Of a stretch of DNA of 9,554 nucleotides, positions 1 to 6,539 are shown in pieces (position 1 is the first letter of the stretch; each line of letters opens with the position of its first letter). Below the pieces are notes generated by a model. The model was not told the origin of the DNA. It made no database searches and worked only from the letters and a program-made list of their open reading frames with translations. A program made the translations under genes and the position numbers. The stretch is from positions 403,931 through 413,484 of the forward strand of contig NZ_ML142849.1 of NCBI RefSeq assembly GCF_004138495.1, read 5' to 3'. This stretch comes from Phytoactinopolyspora endophytica. GTDB taxonomy: Bacteria > Actinomycetota > Actinomycetes > Jiangellales > Jiangellaceae.

Positions 1-478
1 ATCGTGGGCTCAGCAGGACCGCATCCCATCCGAGCGCGGCCGCGCACCGGAACGCGGCACCGACATTGGTGTGGTCGACCAGATCCTCGAGGACGACGAC
101 GCGGCGTGCGCCCGCCAGCACGGACTCCACATCCGGCAGCGGTGTCCGTCGCAACGACGCCAGCGCGCCCCGGTGCACATGGAAGCCGGTGACCTCCTCC
201 ACAAGCGACTCGGGCGCCACATAGCAGGGTACGTCGCCGGTGCCGCGCAGCACGTCGTCCAGCGCCTGCACCCAGCGGGGCGCCATGAGGAAGGAACGCA
301 CCGGGTATCCCGCGCCGACAGCACGCCGAATGACCTTCTCCCCCTCGGCCAGGAACAGCCCGTGCTCACTTTCGAGCGACGTCCGCAGCTGTACGTCACG
401 CAACGACACGTAGTCGGCGAGCCGCGGGTCGTCGGCGCTCTCGATCTCGACCAGGTCCACCGTGCGATTGTGCCCCAT
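1..478 (-). CDS. TrmH/SpoU-family RNA methyltransferase, C-terminus cut off by window edge
   Basis: This would transfer a methyl group from S-adenosylmethionine to a ribose 2'-OH in tRNA or rRNA. Visible are an N-terminal substrate-binding part (LRTSLESEHGLFLAEGEKV, typical of the SpoU substrate-binding domain) and the first SPOUT motif, NVGAAFR (about residues 138-144), with N and R in their conserved places. The knotted C-terminal motifs 2 and 3 lie left of position 1, so about 159 of a usual ~260-280 residues are seen and activity cannot be judged. The start is uncertain. ATG at 478 has AAGG just upstream; GTG at 460 begins where family similarity begins; ATG at 547 is also in frame. It lies downstream of the SPFH gene, past a terminator-like stem, so it is probably transcribed separately. 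The exact target RNA cannot be told. Confidence 0.85.
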   Translation of the reverse strand, partial: MGHNRTVDLVEIESADDPRLADYVSLRDVQLRTSLESEHGLFLAEGEKVIRRAVGAGYPVRSFLMAPRWVQALDDVLRGTGDVPCYVAPESLVEEVTGFHVHRGALASLRRTPLPDVESVLAGARRVVVLEDLVDHTNVGAAFRCAAALGWDAVLLSPR

Positions 479-586
479 CGCGCCTTGCTGAGCCTCAGCC
501 GCGCCCCAGCCCGCCGACAGGCCCACGCCCCGGACGGCATCACTCATGCTCGGCCGGCGGCACGGCCCTCAGAGACGCCGAAAGCC

Positions 587-613
587 CTCCCGAGCGATGC
601 AGCGGCTCGGGAG
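587..613 (-). terminator. Stem-loop terminator after the SPFH gene
   Basis: A perfect 9-bp inverted repeat, CTCCCGAGC (587-595) and GCTCGGGAG (605-613), with a 9-nt loop, begins 18 nt beyond the SPFH stop codon. Read on the minus strand the stem is followed by GGCTTTC, a short T-run. This fits an actinobacterial intrinsic terminator with a weak U-tract. It separates the SPFH gene from the methyltransferase gene. Confidence 0.6.
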
Positions 614-630
614 AGCTCGACGTGCTGGTC

Positions 631-1845
631 TTACTGGCCCGGTGGCGGCGGAACGGGCGGGGCCTGCGGAACGTCGCCGCCGCCCTCCTCGTCGTTTCGG
701 CCCGGACTGCCCATGGAGTCGGTGGCACTGGCGGGACCACGTCCCTGCGATGCGGCCTCCGCGGCACGCAGCGCCTCTTTCACCTGGTCCTGGGCGGCAG
801 AGACGGCGGCCTCGCCTTCGGCGGCGGCCTGGTCCGCCGCGTCGGAGACCTCGCCGGCCACCTGCTCCCCCGGCATGTCTTCGTACTCCATCTCGGGCTG
901 GCCGCCGTCGCCCGCACCGGGCAGCGCGTTGCCGAACTTGCCCACGGCCGTGCCGAGCCCCTCGAGTGCGGCACCGATCTCGGACGGGACGATCCAGACC
1001 TTGTTGGCGTCGCCCTTGGCGATCTCCGGCAGCATCTGCAGGTACTGGTAGGACAGCAACTTCTGGTCCGGCCGGCCCTGGTGGATCGCATTGAAGACGG
1101 CGCCGATCGCCTTGGCTTCACCGTCGGCCCGCAGGATCTGCGCCTGCTTGTCCGCCTCGGCTCGCAGGATCTGCGACGTCTTGTCACCTTCGGCGGACAG
1201 GATCGCCGCCTGCTTCTGGCCTTCAGCGGTGAGGATCTGCGACTGGCGCACACCCTCGGCGTTGAGGATCGCCGCACGCTTGTCACGGTCGGCGCGCATC
1301 TGCTTCTCCATCGAGTCCTGGATGGACGGTGGCGGGTCGATCGCCTTCAGCTCGACGCGGTTGACCCGGATGCCCCACTTGCCGGTGGCTTCGTCCAGCA
1401 CGCCGCGCAGCGCGTTGTTGATCTCTTCGCGGCTGGTCAGCGTGCGCTCGAGGTCCATGCCACCGATCACGTTACGCAGCGTGGTCACGGCCAGCTGCTC
1501 GATACCTTGGATGTAGTTGGCGATCTCGTAGGTGGCCGCCTTGGGATCGTTGACCTGGTAGTAGATCACCGTGTCGATGGAGACGACCAGGTTGTCCTGG
1601 GTGATCACCGGCTGGGGCGGGAACGACACGACCTGTTCCCGGAGGTCCACCAGCGGCAGGACCCGGTCGACGAACGGGACCACGATCGCCAGACCCGGTG
1701 TCAACGTGCGCTGGTAGCGGCCCAGCCGCTCGACGATCCCGGCCCGCGCCTGAGGCACGATCCGTACCGACTTGGCCAATGCCACCAGGACGAAGACGGC
1801 CAGGAGGAATATGACAAAGAGGAGGAAAATCTCTCCCGCTTCCAT
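631..1845 (-). CDS. SPFH/band-7 (stomatin/prohibitin-like) membrane protein
   Basis: Expected to be a membrane-anchored scaffold that oligomerises at the cytoplasmic membrane; this family is linked to membrane microdomains and membrane protein quality control. The 404-residue protein has an N-terminal hydrophobic segment (about residues 6-24), then a band-7 domain (about 25-190) with family features such as GIVERLGRYQRTLTPGL and VISIDTV-like strands. Five 11-residue coiled-coil repeats follow (191-245), then the conserved KLLSYQYLQMLPEIA and VWIVPSEI segments. The tail (about 310-404) is Ala/Glu-rich and ends in a Pro-rich stretch. The ATG at 1845 was preferred to one 32 codons upstream because GAAGGGG precedes it by 5 nt and the hydrophobic anchor follows directly. 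The nfeD-like gene lies upstream on the same strand, 230 bp away, matching the known SPFH-NfeD pairing. Confidence 0.92.
   Translation of the reverse strand: MEAGEIFLLFVIFLLAVFVLVALAKSVRIVPQARAGIVERLGRYQRTLTPGLAIVVPFVDRVLPLVDLREQVVSFPPQPVITQDNLVVSIDTVIYYQVNDPKAATYEIANYIQGIEQLAVTTLRNVIGGMDLERTLTSREEINNALRGVLDEATGKWGIRVNRVELKAIDPPPSIQDSMEKQMRADRDKRAAILNAEGVRQSQILTAEGQKQAAILSAEGDKTSQILRAEADKQAQILRADGEAKAIGAVFNAIHQGRPDQKLLSYQYLQMLPEIAKGDANKVWIVPSEIGAALEGLGTAVGKFGNALPGAGDGGQPEMEYEDMPGEQVAGEVSDAADQAAAEGEAAVSAAQDQVKEALRAAEAASQGRGPASATDSMGSPGRNDEEGGGDVPQAPPVPPPPGQ
1111..1275 (-). repeat. Five in-frame 33-nt (11-residue) repeats in the SPFH coiled coil
   Basis: Residues 191-245 of the SPFH protein consist of five consecutive 11-residue units: AAILNAEGVRQ, SQILTAEGQKQ, AAILSAEGDKT, SQILRAEADKQ and AQILRADGEAK. 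The hendecad period fits a right-handed or straight coiled coil used for oligomerisation. Similar units are usual in this family. The DNA repeats are diverged at silent and some coding positions. Confidence 0.85.
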
Positions 1846-2006
1846 AGATGCCCCTTCATATGCGTGCTTGGAGCCCACATGCGGCACCCTCGGCGCCCCA
1901 TGGAATGTTGAACCGACTAAGGGTCTGTGCAGAGATGACACCGCCGTCTCCGCGTCCGGCCGCCCAGGCAGCCCTGGAGCCGACCCAGGCCCCGCGAACA
2001 GGCGTT

Positions 2007-2035
2007 ACGCTACCAGACAGCCGAAATACCGTCCA
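2007..2035 (-). promoter_or_regulatory. Candidate promoter for the SPFH gene
   Basis: Read on the minus strand, TGGACG (2035-2030) and TAGCGT (2012-2007) are separated by 17 nt, close to an actinobacterial housekeeping promoter (TTGAC-like, TANNNT). It would give a 5' leader of about 155 nt before the SPFH start at 1845. The rest of the 1846-2075 gap shows nothing gene-like. Confidence 0.3.
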
Positions 2036-2054
2036 TGTAATCGATCAATGTTCG

Positions 2055-2073
2055 CGGGCGCCTGACAGGCCCG
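2055..2073 (-). terminator. Weak hairpin just after the NfeD stop codon
   Basis: CGGGCGCCT (2055-2063) and AGGCCCG (2067-2073) can pair as 3+4 bp around a 2-nt bulge with a GAC loop, starting 2 nt past the NfeD stop. There is no T-tract, so termination would be partial at best. It may attenuate read-through from nfeD into the SPFH gene. Confidence 0.25.
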
Positions 2074-2075
2074 TC

Positions 2076-2543
2076 TCACAACGGCTCATCGCCGGGAAAG
2101 ACCAGGGCCGTCGCACCGTCGATCTCCGCGACGTCGACGTTGTGCCCGGGTTCGATGACCGTCCGGCCGTCATAGCTTCTGGCGGTCCATACCTCGCCGT
2201 GGAGCTTGATGCGTCCGCCGTCGCCGTCCACCCGCTCCAGGACGAGCGCGCTCTGGCCGACAAGGGCAGCCGCACCGGTGCGCACGCTCGTGGGCACACG
2301 CAGGTGGCGTTTCGCCACCGGGCGCACAAGGCCGATCATGAACACGCTGACACCGATGGCGATCAGCGTCTGTGCGATGAACGGCAGCCCGAGGATGGAC
2401 GCCACCGCTCCGCTGGCTGCACCGGCCGCCAGCATCAGGAAGACGAGGTCAACAGTCGTCGTCTCGACGATCCCGAAGATGAAGGCCAGTCCCAGCCAGG
2501 CAGACCATTCGTTGTCACCTAGCCAGTCCCAGAACCCTTGCAT
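2076..2543 (-). CDS. NfeD-family membrane protein (short form)
   Basis: A 155-residue protein with two or three closely packed hydrophobic segments (about residues 14-30, 33-52 and 56-76), the second rich in small residues (FLMLAAGAASGAVASILG). A soluble C-terminal domain (about 85-155) follows, with the GQSALVLERV, GEVWTARS and GHNVDVAEIDGATALV pattern of the NfeD OB-fold. There is no N-terminal serine protease domain, so this is the short class. Such proteins work with an SPFH partner, and the SPFH gene is the next gene downstream. The ATG at 2543 has no good Shine-Dalgarno sequence, but TAATCT ends 6 nt before it, which suggests a leaderless mRNA. The next gene upstream on this strand is an ABC ATPase 160 bp away. 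Confidence 0.9.
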   Translation of the reverse strand: MQGFWDWLGDNEWSAWLGLAFIFGIVETTTVDLVFLMLAAGAASGAVASILGLPFIAQTLIAIGVSVFMIGLVRPVAKRHLRVPTSVRTGAAALVGQSALVLERVDGDGGRIKLHGEVWTARSYDGRTVIEPGHNVDVAEIDGATALVFPGDEPL

Positions 2544-2549
2544 GGGTCA

Positions 2550-2579
2550 AGATTACGCCCACGACGTCGTCACTGTCTG
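2550..2579 (-). promoter_or_regulatory. Candidate promoter for a leaderless nfeD transcript
   Basis: On the minus strand CAGACA (2579-2574), an 18-nt spacer and TAATCT (2555-2550) form a reasonable housekeeping promoter. Six nt separate TAATCT from the ATG at 2543, so transcription could begin on the start codon itself. The lack of a Shine-Dalgarno sequence agrees with this. Confidence 0.4.
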
Positions 2580-2623
2580 CACCGAGAAACGAGGCGAGTC
2601 GCACCGCGCGATACCCCGCCGAA

Positions 2624-2651
2624 CAGCTCTCCCGCATGCCGTTCAGAGCTG
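2624..2651 (-). terminator. Hairpin downstream of the ABC ATPase gene
   Basis: CAGCTCT (2624-2630) and AGAGCTG (2645-2651) are perfectly complementary with a 14-nt loop, about 50 nt beyond the ABC ATPase stop. No T-run follows, so its role as terminator is uncertain. It lies in the 160-bp gap before the NfeD start. Confidence 0.25.
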
Positions 2652-2703
2652 CTTGCGCCCGTCGTCTCCCGCGGAGTCCGTTCCGGGACGGGCTCTCAAG
2701 AAA

Positions 2704-3489
2704 TCAGCTGGTCGCCCGCGCGCTCCAGCGGCCGTTCTCGTGGCTGACGCTCAGCGACAAGCCGAAGCACGAGCTCAGGTTCTCCGCGGTCAGGGTCTCA
2801 TCGACCGGTCCGGCAGCCACCACTCTGCCGGCGCGCAGCAGCATCGCGTGTGTGATGCCGGCCGGGATCTCCTCCACGTGGTGCGTCACCAGCACGGTGG
2901 CCGGCGACAACGGGTCAGTGGCGATCCCGCCCAGAGTGGTCACCAGACTCTCCCGGCCGCCCAGGTCCAAGCCCGCGCTGGGCTCATCGAGCAGCAACAG
3001 TTCCGGGTCGCTCATCATCGCCCGGGCGATCTGGGTCCGTTTGCGCTCCCCCTCCGAAAGCGTCCCGAACGTCCGTCCGGCCAGATGGGAGATGCCGAGC
3101 CGGTAGAGCAGCTCGAAGGCACGGGCGTCGTCGACGTCCTCGTACGACTCACGCCACCGGCCGACCACTCCGTACGCCGCGGTGCGCACCACATCCAGAA
3201 CCCACTCCGTGGACCGGATCCGATCGCTGAGCGCGGCGGTGGTGAGGCCGATCCGGGGCCGCAGCTCGAAGACGTCGACCGCGCCCAACAGCTCGCCAAG
3301 CACCGCTGCCTGCCCGCTGGACGGGTGCATGTTGGTGGCCGCGATCTGCAACAGCGTCGTCTTGCCAGCGCCGTTCGGCCCGAGGACCACCCATCGTTGC
3401 CCGTCCGCCACGGTCCACGTGACCTTATCGAGCAGGTGACTGCCCGACCGGGTCAGTGTCACGTCAGCAAACTCGAGCACGTTGGACAT
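2704..3489 (-). CDS. ABC transporter ATP-binding protein (single, no permease alongside)
   Basis: A single nucleotide-binding domain of 261 residues expected to hydrolyse ATP to drive a transporter or other machine. Visible motifs are Walker A GPNGAGKT (about residues 37-44), the signature as LSEGE instead of LSGGQ (144-148), Walker B LLLLDEP with catalytic Glu (D168, E169), the D-loop GLD, and the switch His in VTHH (203). No membrane-spanning gene lies beside it. The ATG at 3489 was chosen over one 14 codons upstream because similarity begins at NVLEFADVTL and GAGGGAG lies 11 nt before it; that spacing is long. From memory, M. tuberculosis also has an ABC ATPase (Rv3041c) next to serB2 (Rv3042c), so the pairing seems conserved, although here a further gene intervenes and the strands diverge. 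The substrate is unknown. Confidence 0.9.
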   Translation of the reverse strand: MSNVLEFADVTLTRSGSHLLDKVTWTVADGQRWVVLGPNGAGKTTLLQIAATNMHPSSGQAAVLGELLGAVDVFELRPRIGLTTAALSDRIRSTEWVLDVVRTAAYGVVGRWRESYEDVDDARAFELLYRLGISHLAGRTFGTLSEGERKRTQIARAMMSDPELLLLDEPSAGLDLGGRESLVTTLGGIATDPLSPATVLVTHHVEEIPAGITHAMLLRAGRVVAAGPVDETLTAENLSSCFGLSLSVSHENGRWSARATS

Positions 3490-3566
3490 GGCAGGGCTCG
3501 CTCCCTCAAGGTCGCGTATGCGGGCGGCCACCGGTTCACAAGGGCCGCATCCGCACCTTACCGGGC

Positions 3567-3632
3567 GTCAGGTCGGCGCTGACCTCTAGGGCGTGCCGCT
3601 TCGCGACGCGGCCCCGCGAGTCAGGCGGCACG
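3567..3632. promoter_or_regulatory. Dyad symmetries in the divergent intergenic region
   Basis: The 172-bp region between the ABC ATPase gene and the plus-strand gene must hold promoters for both. It contains GTCAG (3567-3571) with CTGAC (3579-3583), overlapping AGGTC/GACCT, and CGTGCCGC (3592-3599) with GCGGCACG (3625-3632), inside which CGCGG/CCGCG can also pair. These could be operators or structured RNA. GC-rich DNA makes such dyads common, so the claim is weak. Confidence 0.25.
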
Positions 3633-3648
3633 TGGACCGCTCGACCCC

Positions 3649-3654
3649 TAAGCT
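3649..3654 (+). promoter_or_regulatory. Candidate -10 box for the unknown gene at 3662
   Basis: TAAGCT fits the actinobacterial -10 pattern TANNNT and lies 7 nt before the ATG at 3662, the spacing expected for a leaderless transcript. No clear -35 hexamer is seen 16-18 nt upstream. Confidence 0.35.
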
Positions 3655-3661
3655 GGGGTGC

Positions 3662-4420
3662 ATGGTCTCGATGCCCCGGTCAGCACGGCTCGCGGCGTGG
3701 GCGAGCGCCTGGCTGAACGACAGTTGCTCGCTCGACGACGTCCTGACCCGCGTATGCGGCGACGACGAGCCGCACGACGTGATCGACGTCCCTGGTTCCA
3801 CCGGCACGGTCAACCTGATCACCGCGTTGGCGTCACTGCGCGATGCCGGCGTCACGACCTTCCGCGTCGTGCTCCCGGTCCCCGGCGACCCCACCGGTCT
3901 CGGCGGACCCCCTGATCTGACCGCGGATGCGGTGGATGCCGGCGAGACGGTTCTGGCAGTGGGAGAGCCGGACGTCGCCTACGCACTCGTGCCGGACATC
4001 CGCACGTTCGGTCCGCCAGGTGACCAAGGTCACTTCGTCACGTGGCGGTGTCGGCAGGCCGCTCCCCCGCCTCCGGGTCCGAGCCTCACCGAGGCCGAGC
4101 ACGACCTTTCCAGCAGTCTCATGGAGGCAGGCTCCGCGCTGGCCCAGCTCGATGTGGCCGCCTGGCGCCCGGAGGTGGCGACCCTGCTGGAAGAAGTCCG
4201 TTCCTCGAAGGTCGCCGAGCCGCTCCCCCGTGGTTTTCCGGCGAAGGCCCAGATGGTCGCGGCGCGCAGTATCAGGCTGTTGGCCGTTGCGGACTTCGCA
4301 TTGACCGATGACGGCGGCGCGGTCAGCGCCTCTGCGGCGGAGTCACGGCGATCCGTGCTCACGCCGCTGGAGCGGGCGGCGAGGCATGCCCTCGTCGCCG
4401 CCTGCAACGCCCTCGAGTAG
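3662..4420 (+). CDS. Conserved-looking protein of unknown function upstream of serB
   Basis: I do not recognise this 252-residue protein. It has no signal peptide or membrane span. The N-terminal half alternates strands and helices (HDVIDVPGSTGTVNLITALA, then FRVVLPVPGDPTGLGG, then GETVLAVGEPDVAYALVPD), giving an alpha/beta look. The C-terminal half (about 145-252) is Ala/Leu-rich and helical, with charged faces such as VATLLEEVRSSKVAEPLPRG. A ligand-binding role for the first half and oligomerisation for the second are possible but unproven. The ATG at 3662 was preferred to upstream starts because TAAGCT lies 7 nt before it and residues before it read as low-complexity Arg/Pro. It ends 14 bp before serB on the same strand, so the two are probably cotranscribed. 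Confidence 0.8.
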   Translation: MVSMPRSARLAAWASAWLNDSCSLDDVLTRVCGDDEPHDVIDVPGSTGTVNLITALASLRDAGVTTFRVVLPVPGDPTGLGGPPDLTADAVDAGETVLAVGEPDVAYALVPDIRTFGPPGDQGHFVTWRCRQAAPPPPGPSLTEAEHDLSSSLMEAGSALAQLDVAAWRPEVATLLEEVRSSKVAEPLPRGFPAKAQMVAARSIRLLAVADFALTDDGGAVSASAAESRRSVLTPLERAARHALVAACNALE

Positions 4421-4434
4421 CGTTGAGCGATGTT

Positions 4435-5664
4435 ATGAGTGCATCCTCGACTTCCGACGCCCGTACCCTGCTCCTCACGTTCAGCGGCCGGGACCGTCCG
4501 GGCCTGACGTCACGGATCTTCGCGACGCTCGCCCGGTACCCCGTCGACGTGCTGGACATCGAGCAGGTCACCGCCCGTGGTCACCTACTGCTGACCGTCG
4601 TGCTCAGTGACCCTCCTGACGACGATGCGCTCATGCAAGCCGTGCACGTCGTCGCCGACGAGCTCGAGCTTGAGGTCGATATCGACGCGGGTCAGGGAGA
4701 CCTCTCCGAGCCGGCGGAACGCGCTCACGTGACCGTGCTCGGCTACCCGCTGCGCCCGGAGGCCATCCGGCTGCTCGCCCGCCGCATCGCCGACGCCGGA
4801 GGCAACATCGACCGCATCCTGCGGCTCGCCTCGTACCCGGTGACCTCCATCGAGCTCGAGGTATCCGGCGTAGAGACCGATACGCTCAAGGCCGAGCTCA
4901 CCGCCGAGGCGCTGGTGTCCGGCGTGGACGTGGCTGTCCAGCCGTCGGGACTGATCCGCCGGGCCAAGCGCCTCATCGTGATGGACGTCGACTCCACCCT
5001 CGTGCAGGGCGAGGTGGTCGAGATGCTGGCCGCCCGCGCTGGTGTCCTCGATGAGGTGGCCAAGGTGACCGAGGCCGCGATGCGCGGCGATCTCGACTTC
5101 GAAGAGTCGCTGCGGGCCCGGGTCAGGCTGCTGGCCGGGTTGCCGGACTCCGCGCTCGACGAGGTCCGCGACGAAGTGCAGCTGACCCCGGGTGCACGGA
5201 CCCTGGTACGCACACTGAAACGGCTCGGTTACCGGTGCGGCATCGTCAGCGGCGGGTTCAGCCAGGTCACCGACGCTCTCGCCGAGCAGCTCGGCCTGGA
5301 CTTCGCCGCCGCGAACACGCTCGAGGTCAAGGACGGCCGGCTCACCGGCGAGCTGAGCGGACCGATCCTGGACCGTCCGGGCAAGGCGGCCGCGCTACGG
5401 CGGTTCGCCGGCGAGGCGGGCGTGCCGCTCTCGCAGACGGTCGCGGTCGGCGACGGCGCCAATGACCTGGACATGATCGCCACGGCCGGGCTCGGTGTCG
5501 CGTTCAACGCCAAGCCCGTCGTCCGCGACGCAGCGGACACCGCCGTGAACGTGCCGTATCTCGATGCTGTGCTGTATCTGCTCGGCATCAGCCGTGCCGA
5601 CGTCGAGGCCGCCGACGCCGACGACGGCTACATCACGCCTTCTCCTCCGGTCACCCATTTCTGA
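4435..5664 (+). CDS. serB: Phosphoserine phosphatase with N-terminal ACT domains
   Basis: Hydrolyses O-phospho-L-serine to L-serine, the last step of the phosphorylated serine pathway (EC 3.1.3.3), in the cytoplasm. The 409-residue protein has two ACT-like regulatory domains (about 8-80 and 98-170; first begins LLLTFSGRDRPGLTSRIF) and a HAD phosphatase domain. HAD motifs are complete: DVDST (184-188) with the nucleophile Asp184 and acid/base Asp186, SGG (272-274), Lys317 and GDGANDLDM (from residue 339) with Asp340 and Asp344. Length and layout match M. tuberculosis SerB2 (409 residues). ACT domains usually give feedback control by serine. ATG 4435 was preferred to TTG 4423; GAGCGA lies 6 nt or so upstream. 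It is probably cotranscribed with the preceding gene and ends before a strong inverted repeat. Confidence 0.96.
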   Translation: MSASSTSDARTLLLTFSGRDRPGLTSRIFATLARYPVDVLDIEQVTARGHLLLTVVLSDPPDDDALMQAVHVVADELELEVDIDAGQGDLSEPAERAHVTVLGYPLRPEAIRLLARRIADAGGNIDRILRLASYPVTSIELEVSGVETDTLKAELTAEALVSGVDVAVQPSGLIRRAKRLIVMDVDSTLVQGEVVEMLAARAGVLDEVAKVTEAAMRGDLDFEESLRARVRLLAGLPDSALDEVRDEVQLTPGARTLVRTLKRLGYRCGIVSGGFSQVTDALAEQLGLDFAAANTLEVKDGRLTGELSGPILDRPGKAAALRRFAGEAGVPLSQTVAVGDGANDLDMIATAGLGVAFNAKPVVRDAADTAVNVPYLDAVLYLLGISRADVEAADADDGYITPSPPVTHF

Positions 5665-5702
5665 TCGCCCGCCGTTGGCGCGCCCGAACGGCCTCGATCC
5701 AG

Positions 5703-5768
5703 GTTCCTTGACTCAGGTAACGGATGGCGCCGTGGGCAGGCTCCCAAACGTTACGTGAGTCAAGGAAC
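5703..5768. terminator. Bidirectional stem-loop between convergent serB and phosphatase genes
   Basis: GTTCCTTGACTCAGGTAACG (5703-5722) and its complement at 5749-5768 pair over 20 positions with a single G-G mismatch (5716/5755) around a 26-nt loop. It lies 38 bp after the serB stop and 16 bp after the stop of the minus-strand gene. Position between two converging genes and symmetry suggest a shared terminator. No T-run follows on either strand, which is common in actinobacteria. Confidence 0.6.
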
Positions 5769-5784
5769 GCCGGCCGCCTGTCGA

Positions 5785-6294
5785 TCACCCTCGTGGCGTC
5801 GCGAACGTCACCAGACGCGCTCGGCCCGGGTCCAGCTCGGTCCAGCTGCCATAGACGTCGAACACCGCGCACGCCGAGGTCCGGTAGTCGACCCGCATCT
5901 GGAAGCGCTCCGGCACGTCCGACGTCTCGTCGTCGATCAGGCTCGCCAAGGTACCGATGCCCGGGTTGTGCGCGACGACGAGAAGCGCCGACACGTCGTC
6001 CGAGACACCGCGTACCAGGTCGAGCAGGTCCCCCGCCCCCGCGGCATACGCCTCGTCCCGGATCTGCGGCTCGGGCGGCGACTTCAGCTCGCCCGCGAGC
6101 GTCTGGTAGGTCTCACGCGTGCGCTGAGCGCTGGAGACCAGCGCCACGTCCAGCTCCAGGTCGCGTCCGCGCAGCCAGCGACCCACTTCGGCCGCGTCTC
6201 GCTTGCCGCGCTTGTTGAGTGGTCGTTCGTGGTCCGGGACGTCGTCGGGCCAGGAGGATTTGGCGTGGCGCAGCAGCACGAGAGTTCTCGACAT
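5785..6294 (-). CDS. SixA-like histidine phosphatase family protein
   Basis: A small (169-residue) member of the histidine phosphatase (phosphoglycerate-mutase-like) superfamily, which removes phosphate through a phosphohistidine intermediate. The catalytic motif is RHAK (Arg9, His10), as in SixA-type enzymes rather than the classic RHG. Further conserved parts are RPLNKRGKRDAAEVGRWL, SSAQRTRET (Arg60), the acidic DEAY (Glu81) and VVAHNPG with the second catalytic His109. SixA acts on phosphohistidine of signalling or PTS proteins in E. coli, but the substrate of actinobacterial members is not known to me. The ATG at 6294 was chosen because the catalytic strand starts at once. An 80-residue upstream extension is translated hairpin-repeat DNA. 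TAGTCT lies 8 nt before the start and no Shine-Dalgarno is visible. Confidence 0.9.
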   Translation of the reverse strand: MSRTLVLLRHAKSSWPDDVPDHERPLNKRGKRDAAEVGRWLRGRDLELDVALVSSAQRTRETYQTLAGELKSPPEPQIRDEAYAAGAGDLLDLVRGVSDDVSALLVVAHNPGIGTLASLIDDETSDVPERFQMRVDYRTSACAVFDVYGSWTELDPGRARLVTFATPRG

Positions 6295-6302
6295 AGAACT
6301 CA

Positions 6303-6308
6303 AGACTA
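6303..6308 (-). promoter_or_regulatory. Candidate -10 box for the histidine phosphatase gene
   Basis: On the minus strand TAGTCT ends 8 nt before the ATG at 6294, a distance that would place transcription start at or next to the start codon. No convincing -35 element is seen. Confidence 0.3.
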
Positions 6309-6423
6309 GGGCTCGCACCGTCGAGCGGGCATACCTCCCAAGCCGTCTCATATCGATTGTGACCTGATAGACAACCAACATCCGGCTGGTTCCGGGCGCC
6401 GCGGATGCGGAGGCCACGCCGTC

Positions 6424-6459
6424 TTTCGGGGGTTTGCGGGGGCGGAGCCCCCGGCAGGT
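6424..6459. repeat. GC-rich hairpin repeat, copy 1
   Basis: A 36-nt unit (begins TTTCGGGGGTTTGCGG, ends CGGCAGGT) containing GGGGGC (6438-6443), loop GGA and GCCCCC (6447-6452). It is nearly identical to the unit at 6469-6503. Repeats built like this, with a GGGGGTTT lead and a G-run/C-run hairpin, are dispersed in many actinobacterial genomes. This one lies between two divergent genes. Confidence 0.75.
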
Positions 6460-6468
6460 CTTGCAGCT

Positions 6469-6503
6469 TTTCGGGGGTTTGCGGGGGCGGAGCCCCCGCA
6501 GGT
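6469..6503. repeat. GC-rich hairpin repeat, copy 2
   Basis: A 35-nt copy of the unit at 6424-6459, differing by one missing G after the C-run; the copies are spaced 45 nt start to start in the same orientation. The hairpin stem is GCGGGGGC (6481-6488) and GCCCCCGC (6492-6499) with loop GGA. It lies about 40 nt before the start of the deaminase homologue. Confidence 0.75.
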
Positions 6504-6539
6504 AGTGACTCTTCGGCCCGGGTCTGATAAGCATTCCGA

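Noticed and set aside
71..1051. Plus-strand open frame of 326 codons at the left edge
   Set aside because: It spans the methyltransferase gene, a terminator stem and the SPFH gene end on the opposite strand, and resembles no protein.
622..1911. Plus-strand open frame of 429 codons
   Set aside because: It is the exact antisense shadow of the SPFH gene, which has a clear domain, a ribosome binding site and family repeats.
2206..3582. Plus-strand open frame of 458 codons
   Set aside because: It runs antisense across the NfeD and ABC ATPase genes; both of those carry recognised motifs, while this frame is Arg/Pro/Gly-rich with none.
6424..6503. Possible CRISPR array
   Set aside because: Only two repeats, a spacer of 9 nt and a G/C-run hairpin; this is a dispersed hairpin repeat, not a CRISPR.
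6295..6534. 80-residue N-terminal extension of the histidine phosphatase
   Set aside because: It translates the hairpin repeats and the promoter region; the catalytic strand starts at the ATG at 6294.
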